Counted from the first letter of the stretch, positions 34,972-44,803 are shown. The stretch: 51,728 nt of DNA from Candidatus Levyibacteriota bacterium (GCA_027459745.1 DAIDHL010000009.1:1-51728); one strand, 5' to 3'. Notes: generated by a model not told the origin, from the sequence alone. Numbers and translations are program-made.

Positions 34972-37572
34972 TTATGAAGCTTTCAAACCTGTAGATTTAG
35001 AGAGAATAGCAGGCATATTTAATCTTAGTTGATTGATAGCTTGGATGATGGTTTGAGAATCAGCATCAGAAAGTTTGGCACTGTTCCATTTCAAACTTCC
35101 ATCTTTATTGATGGCAAAGTTATATTTATTCCACAACTCATTAAGCTGAGTTAAGTATGGTTTTAGACTTTCTGGAACACTATTAGGGTTAGCTGCGATT
35201 GAATAATCATATTCTTGTTTAAGTGAAACCAAATTTTGAGATGTTCCATGCAACATTTGAGCTAATTGTCCTCTCCAAAATCCTGGAACACTTGTAATTC
35301 TATCTGCGTAATTCATGGTTCCATACACATGCTCTAATCCACCCGGAATAGGGGCCCATTGTGGCCACGCAAGACCGTTGTCTTTACTTACCCATGAGAC
35401 ATTATTACCATTGGTGAAATCGATAGTAGCATCATGCAAGCCTGTTTTGGGATCTTTATAAAAATTTGTAAGGTCGACTTGTCCTCCTAAAGTTCTTACT
35501 CCAGGTTGGCCTTTAATAGGAGTAGCTTGATTCCACATATCTACAACTTGTTGATCAGTAAGGTGGGGATTCTGTACTTCCACTTGATGTAAAGCTGCTA
35601 CTTGTTTGGCATCATGTGGATTGAAAACCCATTGCATATGTCCATCTTTAAGTTGCCAAGAACCTATACCTTGTTCAGTAGCGGTTTGATTTGCTTGTAC
35701 CCAACCTCTTAAGTCGCCTTTTTTCTGATTGGCGAATTCCATAGTTTGGTGTCCAGGTTGATCAAAGAAGCCTTTACTATTACCTTTAGCATCAAATTGA
35801 TAGGTTTCTGTTTTTACACCAGGTTTAGGAGCTGGTGATCCGCCGAAGGGATTACCAAAATGTGCAATGGTTGCAATAGCGTCACCAATTCCTGTTAAGA
35901 CAGCAGCTTTTACGAAGGCGATTCCGGCCATACCAAACATAGCTCTAGTATGATTACGATTTTCTATTCTTTGTACTTCATCATACATTCCGTTAACTAA
36001 TGTGTCATCAGTTAATGCCGGTCTTCCATCTTCTCCTGAGTACATTATACCCATGTACATTTGTGATAAAGCATCAGCTTCTTCTCTACTGGCAAGAGCT
36101 TGAGCTCGTTGTCTGTCAGACATACCTACTCCGCGGGCTAACGCTGTATCAACCGCATCTATGTGCCTTTGGGCTTCACCCAAGATTCTAAGTTGTTGTG
36201 GGCGAGGCATATTCATAAATTGATCTATATCAATTACAGGTACGTTTGCGTTAGTAGATACTCCCGTATTAGTATCAGTTTGGATGGCTGGCGTTTCAGT
36301 TCCTGTATCAATAGCCATATTCCTCATATCTCGAGTTACATTTGATCTTACACCAGCTGCACTTAACCATACTAAATCACGCTCTGCACGTCTTGTATAA
36401 TTTTGTAATAAACGTCCGAACCAGTTTCTACTATCGATGTGGGAGTATCTATTTAATTCGTCCATGGTAGTAGCTCCTCGCATTCTTCTCCAAGCTGATC
36501 CAGCCAGTGAGGTAAGTCCTGCGACTGGTGCGGCAACAAAAGGTACTGCGCCTGCAATTTTTCTTGTAGCAACACCGGCAGTTGCGATAGCACTCATGAC
36601 GGCTGGGTTAAGACCGTTTCTTAACCATCCACGACGATCATGTCTATTATTATGATTTGGTTCAGGATTAGCAGGGGGTGGAGGAGTTGGTCGGCCTGGA
36701 CGATTAGTTTCATCAGTAGGGTTTTTTACTGGACCAGTAGGAGGTGTATGATCATCATCTTTTGGTTCTGTTTTAGTCTCATCTTTTTTTGGCCCATCTT
36801 TTCCTTCACCTGTAGTGGGTGTATCTCCTTGACCTGGTTGGGGGGTTTTAGTAGCACGCTTTTTGACTTCTTCGGTTAGAATAGTGGTGGCGATCTTCAT
36901 TTCGTCATCTGTCAATTCTTGTTGAGTAATAATTTTTCTTAAAATTCTATTTTGTTCTTCAGCATCTCTAAGTCTTTTTTCCCAGACTTCGTTTTGTCGA
37001 CGAAGTTCAGCATTTTCTGCTTCTAATTTAGTGATTCTGTCTGTCAATGCGTCAATTTTATCTTGAAGATCATTACCTTCTTTTGGTTCATAGATTTCAG
37101 GGGCTGGTTTATTTTTGCGACGTTGTTCATTAGTATTGCGCGCGTTTTCATCACCTTCGGCAACGACTTCTTGACCGGTGATGTCTTTAGGTTCACGAGG
37201 TTCGTATATTTCAGGTTTCTTTTTAGCTTCATTGCGCCTGTTTTGAGTAGCTTGAGCATTTTCATCACCTTCAGATACGATTGTCTGACCATTAATAGTA
37301 AAAGGTTCTTTAGCTGAGTAAATTTCAGGGGCTTGTCTATTATTGCGACGATCAATAGCCGTTGCAGCGGCATTTTTATCACCTTCGGCGACCACGTCTA
37401 GTCCTGTTACAGAATGAGTATGTAATCTATTAATTTTTCGTCTGCGAATTATTTCTTTGGAAGGATTAGTGGAATTTCCAGCATTCACTACATCATGCAT
37501 ATGGAAAACTCCCTCGTGTCTCCGAGCTGCAGCTTGTAATTTGGAAGAATTTAGCCTTTCGAGATTTCTCAT
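34972..37572 (-). CDS. Large modular protein of unknown function
   Basis: Three 38-aa tandem repeats, coiled-coil (ITKLEAENAELRRQNEVWEKRLRDAEEQNRILRKI), Pro-rich disordered linker, ~550-aa C-terminal region; likely start MRNLERL at 37572. Confidence 0.8.
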   Translation of the reverse strand: MRNLERLNSSKLQAAARRHEGVFHMHDVVNAGNSTNPSKEIIRRRKINRLHTHSVTGLDVVAEGDKNAAATAIDRRNNRQAPEIYSAKEPFTINGQTIVSEGDENAQATQNRRNEAKKKPEIYEPREPKDITGQEVVAEGDENARNTNEQRRKNKPAPEIYEPKEGNDLQDKIDALTDRITKLEAENAELRRQNEVWEKRLRDAEEQNRILRKIITQQELTDDEMKIATTILTEEVKKRATKTPQPGQGDTPTTGEGKDGPKKDETKTEPKDDDHTPPTGPVKNPTDETNRPGRPTPPPPANPEPNHNNRHDRRGWLRNGLNPAVMSAIATAGVATRKIAGAVPFVAAPVAGLTSLAGSAWRRMRGATTMDELNRYSHIDSRNWFGRLLQNYTRRAERDLVWLSAAGVRSNVTRDMRNMAIDTGTETPAIQTDTNTGVSTNANVPVIDIDQFMNMPRPQQLRILGEAQRHIDAVDTALARGVGMSDRQRAQALASREEADALSQMYMGIMYSGEDGRPALTDDTLVNGMYDEVQRIENRNHTRAMFGMAGIAFVKAAVLTGIGDAIATIAHFGNPFGGSPAPKPGVKTETYQFDAKGNSKGFFDQPGHQTMEFANQKKGDLRGWVQANQTATEQGIGSWQLKDGHMQWVFNPHDAKQVAALHQVEVQNPHLTDQQVVDMWNQATPIKGQPGVRTLGGQVDLTNFYKDPKTGLHDATIDFTNGNNVSWVSKDNGLAWPQWAPIPGGLEHVYGTMNYADRITSVPGFWRGQLAQMLHGTSQNLVSLKQEYDYSIAANPNSVPESLKPYLTQLNELWNKYNFAINKDGSLKWNSAKLSDADSQTIIQAINQLRLNMPAILSKSTGLKAS
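37069..37410 (-). repeat. Three 114-nt (38-aa) in-frame tandem repeats
   Basis: TGLDVVAEGDKNAAAT..RR..APEIYSAKE / NGQTIVSEGDENAQAT..RR..KPEIYEPRE / TGQEVVAEGDENARNT..RR..APEIYEPKE. Confidence 0.85.
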
Positions 37573-37852
37573 TTTGATATAGTAAATACTACTTTGAAGG
37601 ATATTAACAGATCTATATAATAAATGCAATAGGTAAATTAAGCCTGTAATAATATAAAAGAAGATAACATATTAGTGTTTTTTAATGTATGATTCCTAAG
37701 AAGTGGAACTCGACATATGAACCTATAATCAGTAAAAAGAGTAAGAGTCCAAAGAAAAAGTAGTACATAATGATACTTGATAATAAGTATAGAAAAAGTT
37801 TTAAGAGTAGGCAAGCATTGACAGAGTTTGCAAAATCATAGATTATATATAT

Positions 37853-38806
37853 ATGCCTGATAAGAAAAAAACTGCCCCCAAGGGCAAACATACCTTCAAG
37901 CGTACTCCTGCCAAGACTGGCGTCAAGCCACCCAAGGCTAAAAATAAGGTCAAATCTGAAATAAAGATGGAGCACAGTATGGTAGAAATCATGGCCATTG
38001 GTGAGACTACTAAATTAGTTGAGCAGCCTCAAAATGAAGCCACTGAGAATCCAGGCGTACAAAAGGAACAAGCAAAAGTGGCAGAATCCCCACTGGAGCC
38101 CTTAGAAACATCTCAGACGACTGAGAACTCTGCACCTGTATCAGAGGAAGCCTCCAAGCCTACTCCGACTCATGACTACACAGCTGCCAAGCAAGTACAA
38201 GAACAAGTCGAACAAACCGAAGTGGACAAAAAGATAGACGAAGAGCTAGGTGAAGGAGCTTCAGACGAAAACACCACAGAAGAAAAAGTTGCTGACTCAG
38301 AGCCTGTTTCCTCGGGAGATGTGACAGTGGTTGAAGAAGGCGGAGGATTAAAATGGCTGCTGATTCTGGTGATCTTATTTTTGGTAGGAATGATTGGCGG
38401 ACTCGGGTACTTATTTGTTTTCCAAAATAAACCAGTTAATACTACAGCTCCTTCAAGTTCATCTACTTCGCTTAAAACTGTTAAGGTTTTAAATCCTAGT
38501 CCAACTTCTAAAGCTGTGGCTAAAAATACCTATACGATTGAAGTGTTAAACGGAAGTGGAGTAAGCGGAGCAGCCGGAACTGGGCAAACATATTTGAAGG
38601 GTTTGGGGTATAACGTAAGTGGAGTGGGAAATGCCGACAATTCCAACTATGCTGACACGGTTATAAAAGCTAAAACCAATGTGTCCTCAGCATTTATTGC
38701 CCAGTTAAGAAGTGATTTAGCCGGTAAATATACAATGGCGAATAGTCTGACTTCTTTAGCTAATTCTAGTACTACTGATGTAGAAGTGATAGTAGGTAGT
38801 CGGTAA
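37853..38806 (+). CDS. Membrane protein with LytR C-terminal domain
   Basis: Lys-rich cytosolic N-terminus, TM (LKWLLILVILFLVGMIGGLGYLFVF), YTIEVLNGSGVSGAAGTGQTYLKGLGYNVSGVGNAD. Confidence 0.8.
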   Translation: MPDKKKTAPKGKHTFKRTPAKTGVKPPKAKNKVKSEIKMEHSMVEIMAIGETTKLVEQPQNEATENPGVQKEQAKVAESPLEPLETSQTTENSAPVSEEASKPTPTHDYTAAKQVQEQVEQTEVDKKIDEELGEGASDENTTEEKVADSEPVSSGDVTVVEEGGGLKWLLILVILFLVGMIGGLGYLFVFQNKPVNTTAPSSSSTSLKTVKVLNPSPTSKAVAKNTYTIEVLNGSGVSGAAGTGQTYLKGLGYNVSGVGNADNSNYADTVIKAKTNVSSAFIAQLRSDLAGKYTMANSLTSLANSSTTDVEVIVGSR

Positions 38807-38839
38807 GAAATTCCTCTTGGGCCCAAGACTTCATAGACT

Positions 38840-39529
38840 TCATGCCGTTTTTGATTTAGCAAAACTGTAATAATTGTCGTTGCTGACAATTAGATGATCG
38901 ATTACAGGAATGTCAAAAAGTTTGCCAGCGGAGAAAATTTTTTCTGTGACTATTAAGTCTGCATCAGAAGGTTCTACTTTTCCGGAAGGATGATTGTGGC
39001 TGATGATAATTTTCGCTGCATGTCGGCGGATTGCCATCTCAAATATTTCTCGAGGATGAGCTAGATTGGCATTGAGCGTGCCAATAGCGATGACATCCAT
39101 GGCTATTAAATTGTTTCTAGTGTCTAAAGAAGCGACTACGAGGTGCTCTTTGTTATAATGACCGATTTTCTGTTGCAAAAGCTTGGGTAAGCTATCTAAA
39201 GTAAGCTTGTTGATTTGTGCGTCTTTGTTTTGTTGATCACTAATCCTTTTAACCAGGGCAAAACATGCCAGCAACTGACAGGCTTTGGCATTTCCAATAC
39301 CTTTGATAGCTATTAAATCTTCAAAGGATGCAGACTGCAGCTTGGTCAAAGTGCCAAAGTTAGCTAGTATTTTTTGTGCTGTGACAACCACTGATTCTCC
39401 TTGACTTCCACGTCCTAGAATCAACTCTAACAGCTCAAGAGTGGAGAGATTGTCTACGCCGAGAAGTTTTAATCTTTCACGAGGTCGTTCCTCAGCGGGA
39501 ATATCTCTTAAAGTTAAATTTTTACGCAT
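38840..39529 (-). CDS. radC: RadC family JAB-domain protein
   Basis: LRDIPAEERPRERLKLLG, helix-hairpin-helix IKGIGNAKACQLLA, IISHNHPSGKVEPSDADLIVT. Confidence 0.95.
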   Translation of the reverse strand: MRKNLTLRDIPAEERPRERLKLLGVDNLSTLELLELILGRGSQGESVVVTAQKILANFGTLTKLQSASFEDLIAIKGIGNAKACQLLACFALVKRISDQQNKDAQINKLTLDSLPKLLQQKIGHYNKEHLVVASLDTRNNLIAMDVIAIGTLNANLAHPREIFEMAIRRHAAKIIISHNHPSGKVEPSDADLIVTEKIFSAGKLFDIPVIDHLIVSNDNYYSFAKSKTA

Positions 39530-39698
39530 AACTATTCTTATTTAAAGATGAGCTTTGGAATAGTATACCAAACTCAACATTTTATGATAGGTAGTAATCA
39601 GTAGGGGAAAATTTAGCGTTTAGTAACGTTATAGAAAATAAGAAAGTTAATTGTGATCTTTATACTTGATGTTAAATACATTATACTAATATACAACG

Positions 39699-40094
39699 AT
39701 GGACGATTGGAAAGGTAAACCAGAAGAATATTGGAGGGGGAAATTAACACCTGAGCAGTATCATATATTACGTGAAAAAGGGACTGAAGCGCCTTTTGCC
39801 AATAAATTTTACCAGAACTTTGAGACGGGTATGTACCAGTGTGCCGCATGCGGCAATCAATTATTTTCTTCGGATACTAAATTTGACAGTGATTGCGGCT
39901 GGCCGAGTTTTGATCGCTCACTAAATTCTGATGCAGTGGAGTTTGTCGATGATAATACCTTTGGGATGCACCGCACAGAAGTGAGATGTAAAAGATGTGG
40001 CTCACATCTGGGTCATATTTTTGATGATGGTCCGACCAATACTGGCAAGAGGTTTTGTATTAATTCAGCTGCACTTGATTTTAAGAAAAAATAG
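39699..40094 (+). CDS. msrB: Peptide-methionine (R)-S-oxide reductase
   Basis: YQCAACGNQLFSSDTKFDSDCGWPSFD, RCKRCGSHLGHIFDDGPTNTGKRFCINSAALDF. Confidence 0.96.
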   Translation: MDDWKGKPEEYWRGKLTPEQYHILREKGTEAPFANKFYQNFETGMYQCAACGNQLFSSDTKFDSDCGWPSFDRSLNSDAVEFVDDNTFGMHRTEVRCKRCGSHLGHIFDDGPTNTGKRFCINSAALDFKKK

Positions 40095-40209
40095 TTTGTT
40101 TATATTTTCTCCGTATAATTTTTTGATTTAAAATTTGTAGATAGAATTTACAAGCGAAATTTATCAATATTCAGCTCAAATTAAGCTAAAGATCTGCTAT
40201 ATTAAATAT

Positions 40210-41013
40210 GTGGAAAATGATTATTCAATAGATGTTGAAAATTTAGTTAAAAAATTTGACAATTTTACAGCTGTTGATAATATAAGCTTTAAGGTTAAAA
40301 AAGGAGAAATATTTGCTTTCCTCGGACCAAACGGTGCAGGTAAGTCCACAACTATTAAAATGCTTACAACTCTTCTAAGTCCCACCAGTGGGAAATTAAT
40401 CATAAACGGCAATGATGCGGTTTCCCAACAGGAAAAAACACGTGAATCATTTGGCATCGTATTCCAGGATCCCAGTCTGGATGATGAGTTAACAGCCTAT
40501 GAAAATATGCAATTTCATGCAGTGTTATATAGTATAAAAAAAGAACTCTGGAAAAAGCGGATAGAGGAGTTGTTAAGATTTGTCGAATTGTGGGAACGCA
40601 AAGATCATTTGGTTAAAACATTTTCCGGTGGTATGAAAAGACGATTGGAGATTGCCCGAGGATTATTGCATCATCCTAAAATCTTTTTTCTTGATGAACC
40701 TACCAGTGGTTTGGATCCTCAGACACGCAATCATATTTGGAGCTATATTCGTGATTTAAGCAAAAAAGAAGGCATTACTATTTTTTTCACCACCCACTAT
40801 ATGGAGGAAGCACAGGAATCTGCCGATAGAATTGCTATCATGGATCATGGGAAAATTGTCAGTACAGGTACAGTCGAGCAGTTATTACAACAAACTAAAC
40901 AGACTAGTTTAGAACAAGCCTTTTTGTCACTAACCGGCAATGCTATACGGGATGAAGAGGCTAGCGGAATTGATCGCTTGCGTACTCATCGGCAAATGCG
41001 AGGGGGGAGATAA
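40210..41013 (+). CDS. ABC transporter ATP-binding protein (DrrA-like), GTG start
   Basis: FLGPNGAGKSTTIKML, FSGGMKRRLEIARGLLHHPKIFFLDEPTSGLDP. Confidence 0.94.
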   Translation: MENDYSIDVENLVKKFDNFTAVDNISFKVKKGEIFAFLGPNGAGKSTTIKMLTTLLSPTSGKLIINGNDAVSQQEKTRESFGIVFQDPSLDDELTAYENMQFHAVLYSIKKELWKKRIEELLRFVELWERKDHLVKTFSGGMKRRLEIARGLLHHPKIFFLDEPTSGLDPQTRNHIWSYIRDLSKKEGITIFFTTHYMEEAQESADRIAIMDHGKIVSTGTVEQLLQQTKQTSLEQAFLSLTGNAIRDEEASGIDRLRTHRQMRGGR

Positions 41014-41020
41014 GTTTAAT

Positions 41021-41764
41021 ATGAATGCAATATATATATTGTGGCTGCGTGAATTGAAAAGATATTTTCGGTCTCGCTCGCGTATGATCGGATCGTTGGG
41101 GCAGCCATTATTATTTTTAATTGCTTTAGGTTTTGGTCTAGGTCCTGTTTTTCAACGGGCAGGACAAGGCAATTACTTCCAGTTTTTAGCTCCGGGAGTT
41201 ATTTCGATGAGTATTTTATTTATGTCAATTTTTGCTGGTATTCAAGTGATTTGGGATAGACAATTTGGGTTTCTCAAGGAAACTCTGGTGGCTCCGGTTT
41301 CTCGATTAAGTATTATGTTGGGAAAAACCTTAGGAGGTGCCACCATTGCTGTTATTCAAGGGATTTTTGTGTTTATTTTGGCTTTGATTGTGGGTTTTCG
41401 TCCAGATTTAAACTTATTGCCGCTGGCACTGCTGTTTATGATTATGATTGCTGTTTTTTTTACAGCTGTGGGTATTACTATCGCATCCTTGCTGGAAGAT
41501 ATGAATGGATTTCAGGTGATAATGAATTTTATTGTTCAGCCTCTATTTTTTCTTTCAGGAGCCCTATTTCCACTTAATTCTGCACCTGCATTTTTAAAAA
41601 TTATTACGTCGTTTGATCCGTTGACTTATGGGGTCGATGGTCTCAGAGCTTGTTTGGCCAAGACTAATCAATATCCCGTTACCTTAGATCTGATTATATT
41701 GCTGGTCTTAATCGGTGTGATAATGACTATTGGCAGCTATTTTTTCTCCAGAATTGAGATTTAA
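41021..41764 (+). CDS. ABC-2 type transporter permease
   Basis: WLRELKRYFRSRSRMIGSLGQPLLFLIALGFG, multiple TM segments; follows the ATPase. Confidence 0.9.
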   Translation: MNAIYILWLRELKRYFRSRSRMIGSLGQPLLFLIALGFGLGPVFQRAGQGNYFQFLAPGVISMSILFMSIFAGIQVIWDRQFGFLKETLVAPVSRLSIMLGKTLGGATIAVIQGIFVFILALIVGFRPDLNLLPLALLFMIMIAVFFTAVGITIASLLEDMNGFQVIMNFIVQPLFFLSGALFPLNSAPAFLKIITSFDPLTYGVDGLRACLAKTNQYPVTLDLIILLVLIGVIMTIGSYFFSRIEI

Positions 41765-42250
41765 CAAGAACTTTTGCAGCTGTTTTTTAATCTCTTTTTC
41801 TCCATTTTGTGTGTTATCTAATATAATATGAGGAATATTTGGTTTATCAAAATGCTCACACATAATTTTGGCATAGTCTCTTTCAATAGGAAACTCCTTG
41901 CGCTGGGCTAATCTTTCTTCACGAATTGACTCAGGGGTGGTGATTAACAAAAATTTAATGTTTGGCAAGGTGGAGAGCAATTTTAGCCGATGTTTCTCGT
42001 AAATAAATGTTTGACTGATGACTAAATTTGTATGAAGTTTTGCTAGTTGTTTAATTTTATCTATGAGTCTGTCTAAAAAATCATCAACCATAGAATCTGG
42101 AATATCCAGTTTTTGCTCTAAAGCCTTTCTCATAACAGGGGGCAGCACCTGATCTCCATCATAGTAATGATAGCCGAAATCTTTACCCAGAATTTTTCCT
42201 ACATATGATTTTCCTGTACCTGGAAAGCCGAAACAGATTAAAAGAGACAT
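41708..42250 (-). CDS. P-loop kinase-like NTPase
   Basis: LLICFGFPGTGKSYVGKILGKDFGYHYYDGDQV; ATG 42250 preferred because upstream ATG 42259 overlaps a -10 box. Confidence 0.75.
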   Translation of the reverse strand: MSLLICFGFPGTGKSYVGKILGKDFGYHYYDGDQVLPPVMRKALEQKLDIPDSMVDDFLDRLIDKIKQLAKLHTNLVISQTFIYEKHRLKLLSTLPNIKFLLITTPESIREERLAQRKEFPIERDYAKIMCEHFDKPNIPHIILDNTQNGEKEIKKQLQKFLLNLNSGEKIAANSHYHTD

Positions 42251-42322
42251 CGCATGCATTATATCAGCATCTTCTTACAAAGATGAGGTATGATGGAATA
42301 GTTATAAGTATAAATATTTGAT

Positions 42323-42862
42323 ATGGAAAAAGGGAAGTTGACTGTTATTCTGGGTTGCATGTTCTCAGGCAAGACCACTAAATTGATTGAAATCACGCAA
42401 GATTTATTAAGGCAAAGCAAAAAAGTAGGCATTTTTCATCCCATCATCGACACAAGATACAAAGTAAATGCCATTAACTCTCATGCGGGAAATTCCATCG
42501 ATTCGCAAGCTTTGGATTTGAACACAGCGCACATTCCCACAAAAGGAATGGAAGTAGTAGTGATTGACGAAGTGCATTTTTTTAATGATTCAATTGTGCA
42601 CGCAATCGAGGAATTACTAAATGCAGGCGTTGATGTATATGCAGGAGGCCTGAACAAGAATTTTTTAGCTCAGCCTTTTGCAACAGTAGAAAAAATTTTA
42701 CCTTTGGCGGATAAGAAAATTGAGTTATATGCAAAATGTAGTGTTTGTGATAGGCCGGCCGAATTTAGCTATCGTAAAACCACCTCCCAGGATTTATTTG
42801 TCATCGGTGGTGCAGAGAGTTATGAACCTCGTTGTGCAGAGCATTATAACAGCGAATTTTAA
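42323..42862 (+). CDS. tdk: Thymidine kinase
   Basis: LTVILGCMFSGKTTKLIE, VVVIDEVHFF, YAGGLNKNFLAQPFATV, CSVCDRPAEFSYR. Confidence 0.95.
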   Translation: MEKGKLTVILGCMFSGKTTKLIEITQDLLRQSKKVGIFHPIIDTRYKVNAINSHAGNSIDSQALDLNTAHIPTKGMEVVVIDEVHFFNDSIVHAIEELLNAGVDVYAGGLNKNFLAQPFATVEKILPLADKKIELYAKCSVCDRPAEFSYRKTTSQDLFVIGGAESYEPRCAEHYNSEF

Positions 42863-42946
42863 CTTTCTTTCTGATCTGTAGAAAAATTTTTTAAAACAGT
42901 ATATTTTAGCCTTTGCTTTGATGACATTTATTGCTATAATTTTGAA

Positions 42947-43408
42947 ATGGATCGAGGGAAAATTGTTTTATACATTGCGCTACTACAGTCTGTAATAGCG
43001 GTTGTAGGTAGTTTCTTCTTTAGTAATGTGGCTAATTTCGCTCCTTGTATCTTGTGTTGGTTCCAGCGTATTTGTATGGATCCCTTAGTCTTAATTCTAG
43101 CAGCAGGTATTCTACTGAAAGACAAAAAAGTGGTTTGGTATGCTTTGCCTTTAGCAATTATAGGTTGGCTGGTTGCTGTTTATCACAACTTATTGCAGTA
43201 CAAAATTATTTCCGAAGCGGTTTCTCCATGTAGTAACAGCGGAGTATCGTGCACTAATTTATATGTAAACTATTTTGGTTTTATCACCATTCCATTATTA
43301 TCATTAGTTGCATTTACGGTCATCATAGTTTGTTTGGTTCTTTATTATTACTTCACCAAACCATCTGCAGTTAAGATGGTGAAAGTCTCCGCGAAAAAGA
43401 AGGCTTAA
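42947..43408 (+). CDS. Disulfide bond formation protein DsbB/BdbC family
   Basis: Four TM segments, CILCWFQRICMDPLVLIL, periplasmic Cys pair CSNSGVSC. Confidence 0.85.
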   Translation: MDRGKIVLYIALLQSVIAVVGSFFFSNVANFAPCILCWFQRICMDPLVLILAAGILLKDKKVVWYALPLAIIGWLVAVYHNLLQYKIISEAVSPCSNSGVSCTNLYVNYFGFITIPLLSLVAFTVIIVCLVLYYYFTKPSAVKMVKVSAKKKA

Positions 43409-43409
43409 A

Positions 43410-43694
43410 CTACAGATTTATTTTGGGCGTTTGTCTTACCCTTAGTGCAGAGATTGGGCGATAATCTGGATCTTGGCTTACATCTCCTGGAAAAGTTCCT
43501 ATGATACGTCTGGGTAAAAGATCTAAGTTTCCATCTAAATAAGCGCGGTAGGCTCGGTGATTACCGTCGGTTAGAGCGTGGTTACCACTGTCGTCTCGTA
43601 GTACCCATACTGGTACAGTAGTGTCAGCTTTTTCTATACCGGGGCCATAAACCACATTTTCTTGAGTGTATAAGGGGGGGTGAAATTTTTCCAT
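43410..43694 (-). CDS. ParB/Srx-like small protein (tentative)
   Basis: HALTDGNHRAYRAYLDGN resembles the ParB-N core 'DGxHR' motif; TGC-TATACT-N6-ATG start. Confidence 0.5.
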   Translation of the reverse strand: MEKFHPPLYTQENVVYGPGIEKADTTVPVWVLRDDSGNHALTDGNHRAYRAYLDGNLDLLPRRIIGTFPGDVSQDPDYRPISALRVRQTPKINL

Positions 43695-43732
43695 CGGAGA
43701 AGTATAGCAAAGAGGGATACTACAGTCAAAAT

Positions 43733-44803
43733 TTAAATAAAGAAGGGTAGAGAATCACCAAAAAAGCGTTCTTCGTTATATTTAAAAACATGCTTGTATA
43801 GAAAATCTCGAAACTTGTGAATAAGTGTAGATTCATTAGTCCATAAAGCGATTTCTTGAGTCCCCAGATTGACTCCAAACTTAACTAAATTATTGGAACC
43901 TAAAAGTAGTTCCTGATTGTCGATAAACAGGATCTTAGCATGAACTTTATTAGTAAGGAAATGAATCTTGATGCCATGAGTTTCTAATGTCTTTTTGCTT
44001 TTGGCAAAAGCAAATTTATATGGGAATTTATGAAATCCCGCCGTATTTTCCGGTGAGGTAAGGATAATCACTCTTACCCCATACATATGTTTTTTTATCA
44101 ACATTTCAAGCAGGGGCCCGTCAGGTAAGAATTGTGAAGCAAAAATAATAGACTTTTGACTATGCGAGGCCATAGCGAGGGCTGTATCGTAGATAATAGA
44201 TGATCCTTTTTTGCCACCGTCAATAACCAGCTGGTAATGATCAGATATCTTTTCCACTATATCTTTATGCAGGGTCATCTTTTCATCATAAAATTGTGAG
44301 GCTACAGTTTCTACAAAATCAGGCTCATCAACTTTAATCATACAGTCTACATTACGAAAAGCATGATCGGCAAAATTCACTCCACCTACCCAGGCAGCAT
44401 CATTATCTACCACATACATTTTTTTATGATTGCGTCCGATAATCGGCACAACTCTTTGTAAGGGAGAAGGTTGATTGGTTTGGATAAAATTGACGCCAGC
44501 TGCAAGTAAATCTTGGCGCAGTTGAGCATTTTTGGCTAGAAGCTGACGGTAATATTGAATATGACTCTTTCTAAAATTTGGAATTAGTTGCAGATTTTCG
44601 TGGATGTAACGATCGGCTATCCAGTCAATATACATTCTGACATCAACTCCACTTTTGGCTTTCTGCATGAGGAGCGGAGCAATTTCACCCATAATTTCAC
44701 CATTTTCAAAATTCATGGATTGTATATATATACGGTATTTGGCTTTGTCGATGGTAGCGTGAAAATCACGCAAAAATTCAAGTGGAGTTTGGACTTCGGG
44801 CAT
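43733..44803 (-). CDS. Phospholipase D / cardiolipin synthase-like protein
   Basis: Two HKD-type motifs: HKKMYVVDNDAAWVGGVN and HAKILFIDNQELLLGSNN. Confidence 0.88.
   Translation of the reverse strand: MPEVQTPLEFLRDFHATIDKAKYRIYIQSMNFENGEIMGEIAPLLMQKAKSGVDVRMYIDWIADRYIHENLQLIPNFRKSHIQYYRQLLAKNAQLRQDLLAAGVNFIQTNQPSPLQRVVPIIGRNHKKMYVVDNDAAWVGGVNFADHAFRNVDCMIKVDEPDFVETVASQFYDEKMTLHKDIVEKISDHYQLVIDGGKKGSSIIYDTALAMASHSQKSIIFASQFLPDGPLLEMLIKKHMYGVRVIILTSPENTAGFHKFPYKFAFAKSKKTLETHGIKIHFLTNKVHAKILFIDNQELLLGSNNLVKFGVNLGTQEIALWTNESTLIHKFRDFLYKHVFKYNEERFFGDSLPFFI

Noticed and set aside
37044-37382. 112-aa minus-strand ORF
   Set aside because: Out-of-frame shadow of the tandem-repeat region of the 885-aa gene.
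37682-37975. 97-aa hydrophobic minus-strand ORF
   Set aside because: Overlaps the start of the LytR_C-domain gene antisense; hydrophobicity reflects AT-rich intergenic DNA and the complement of Lys codons.
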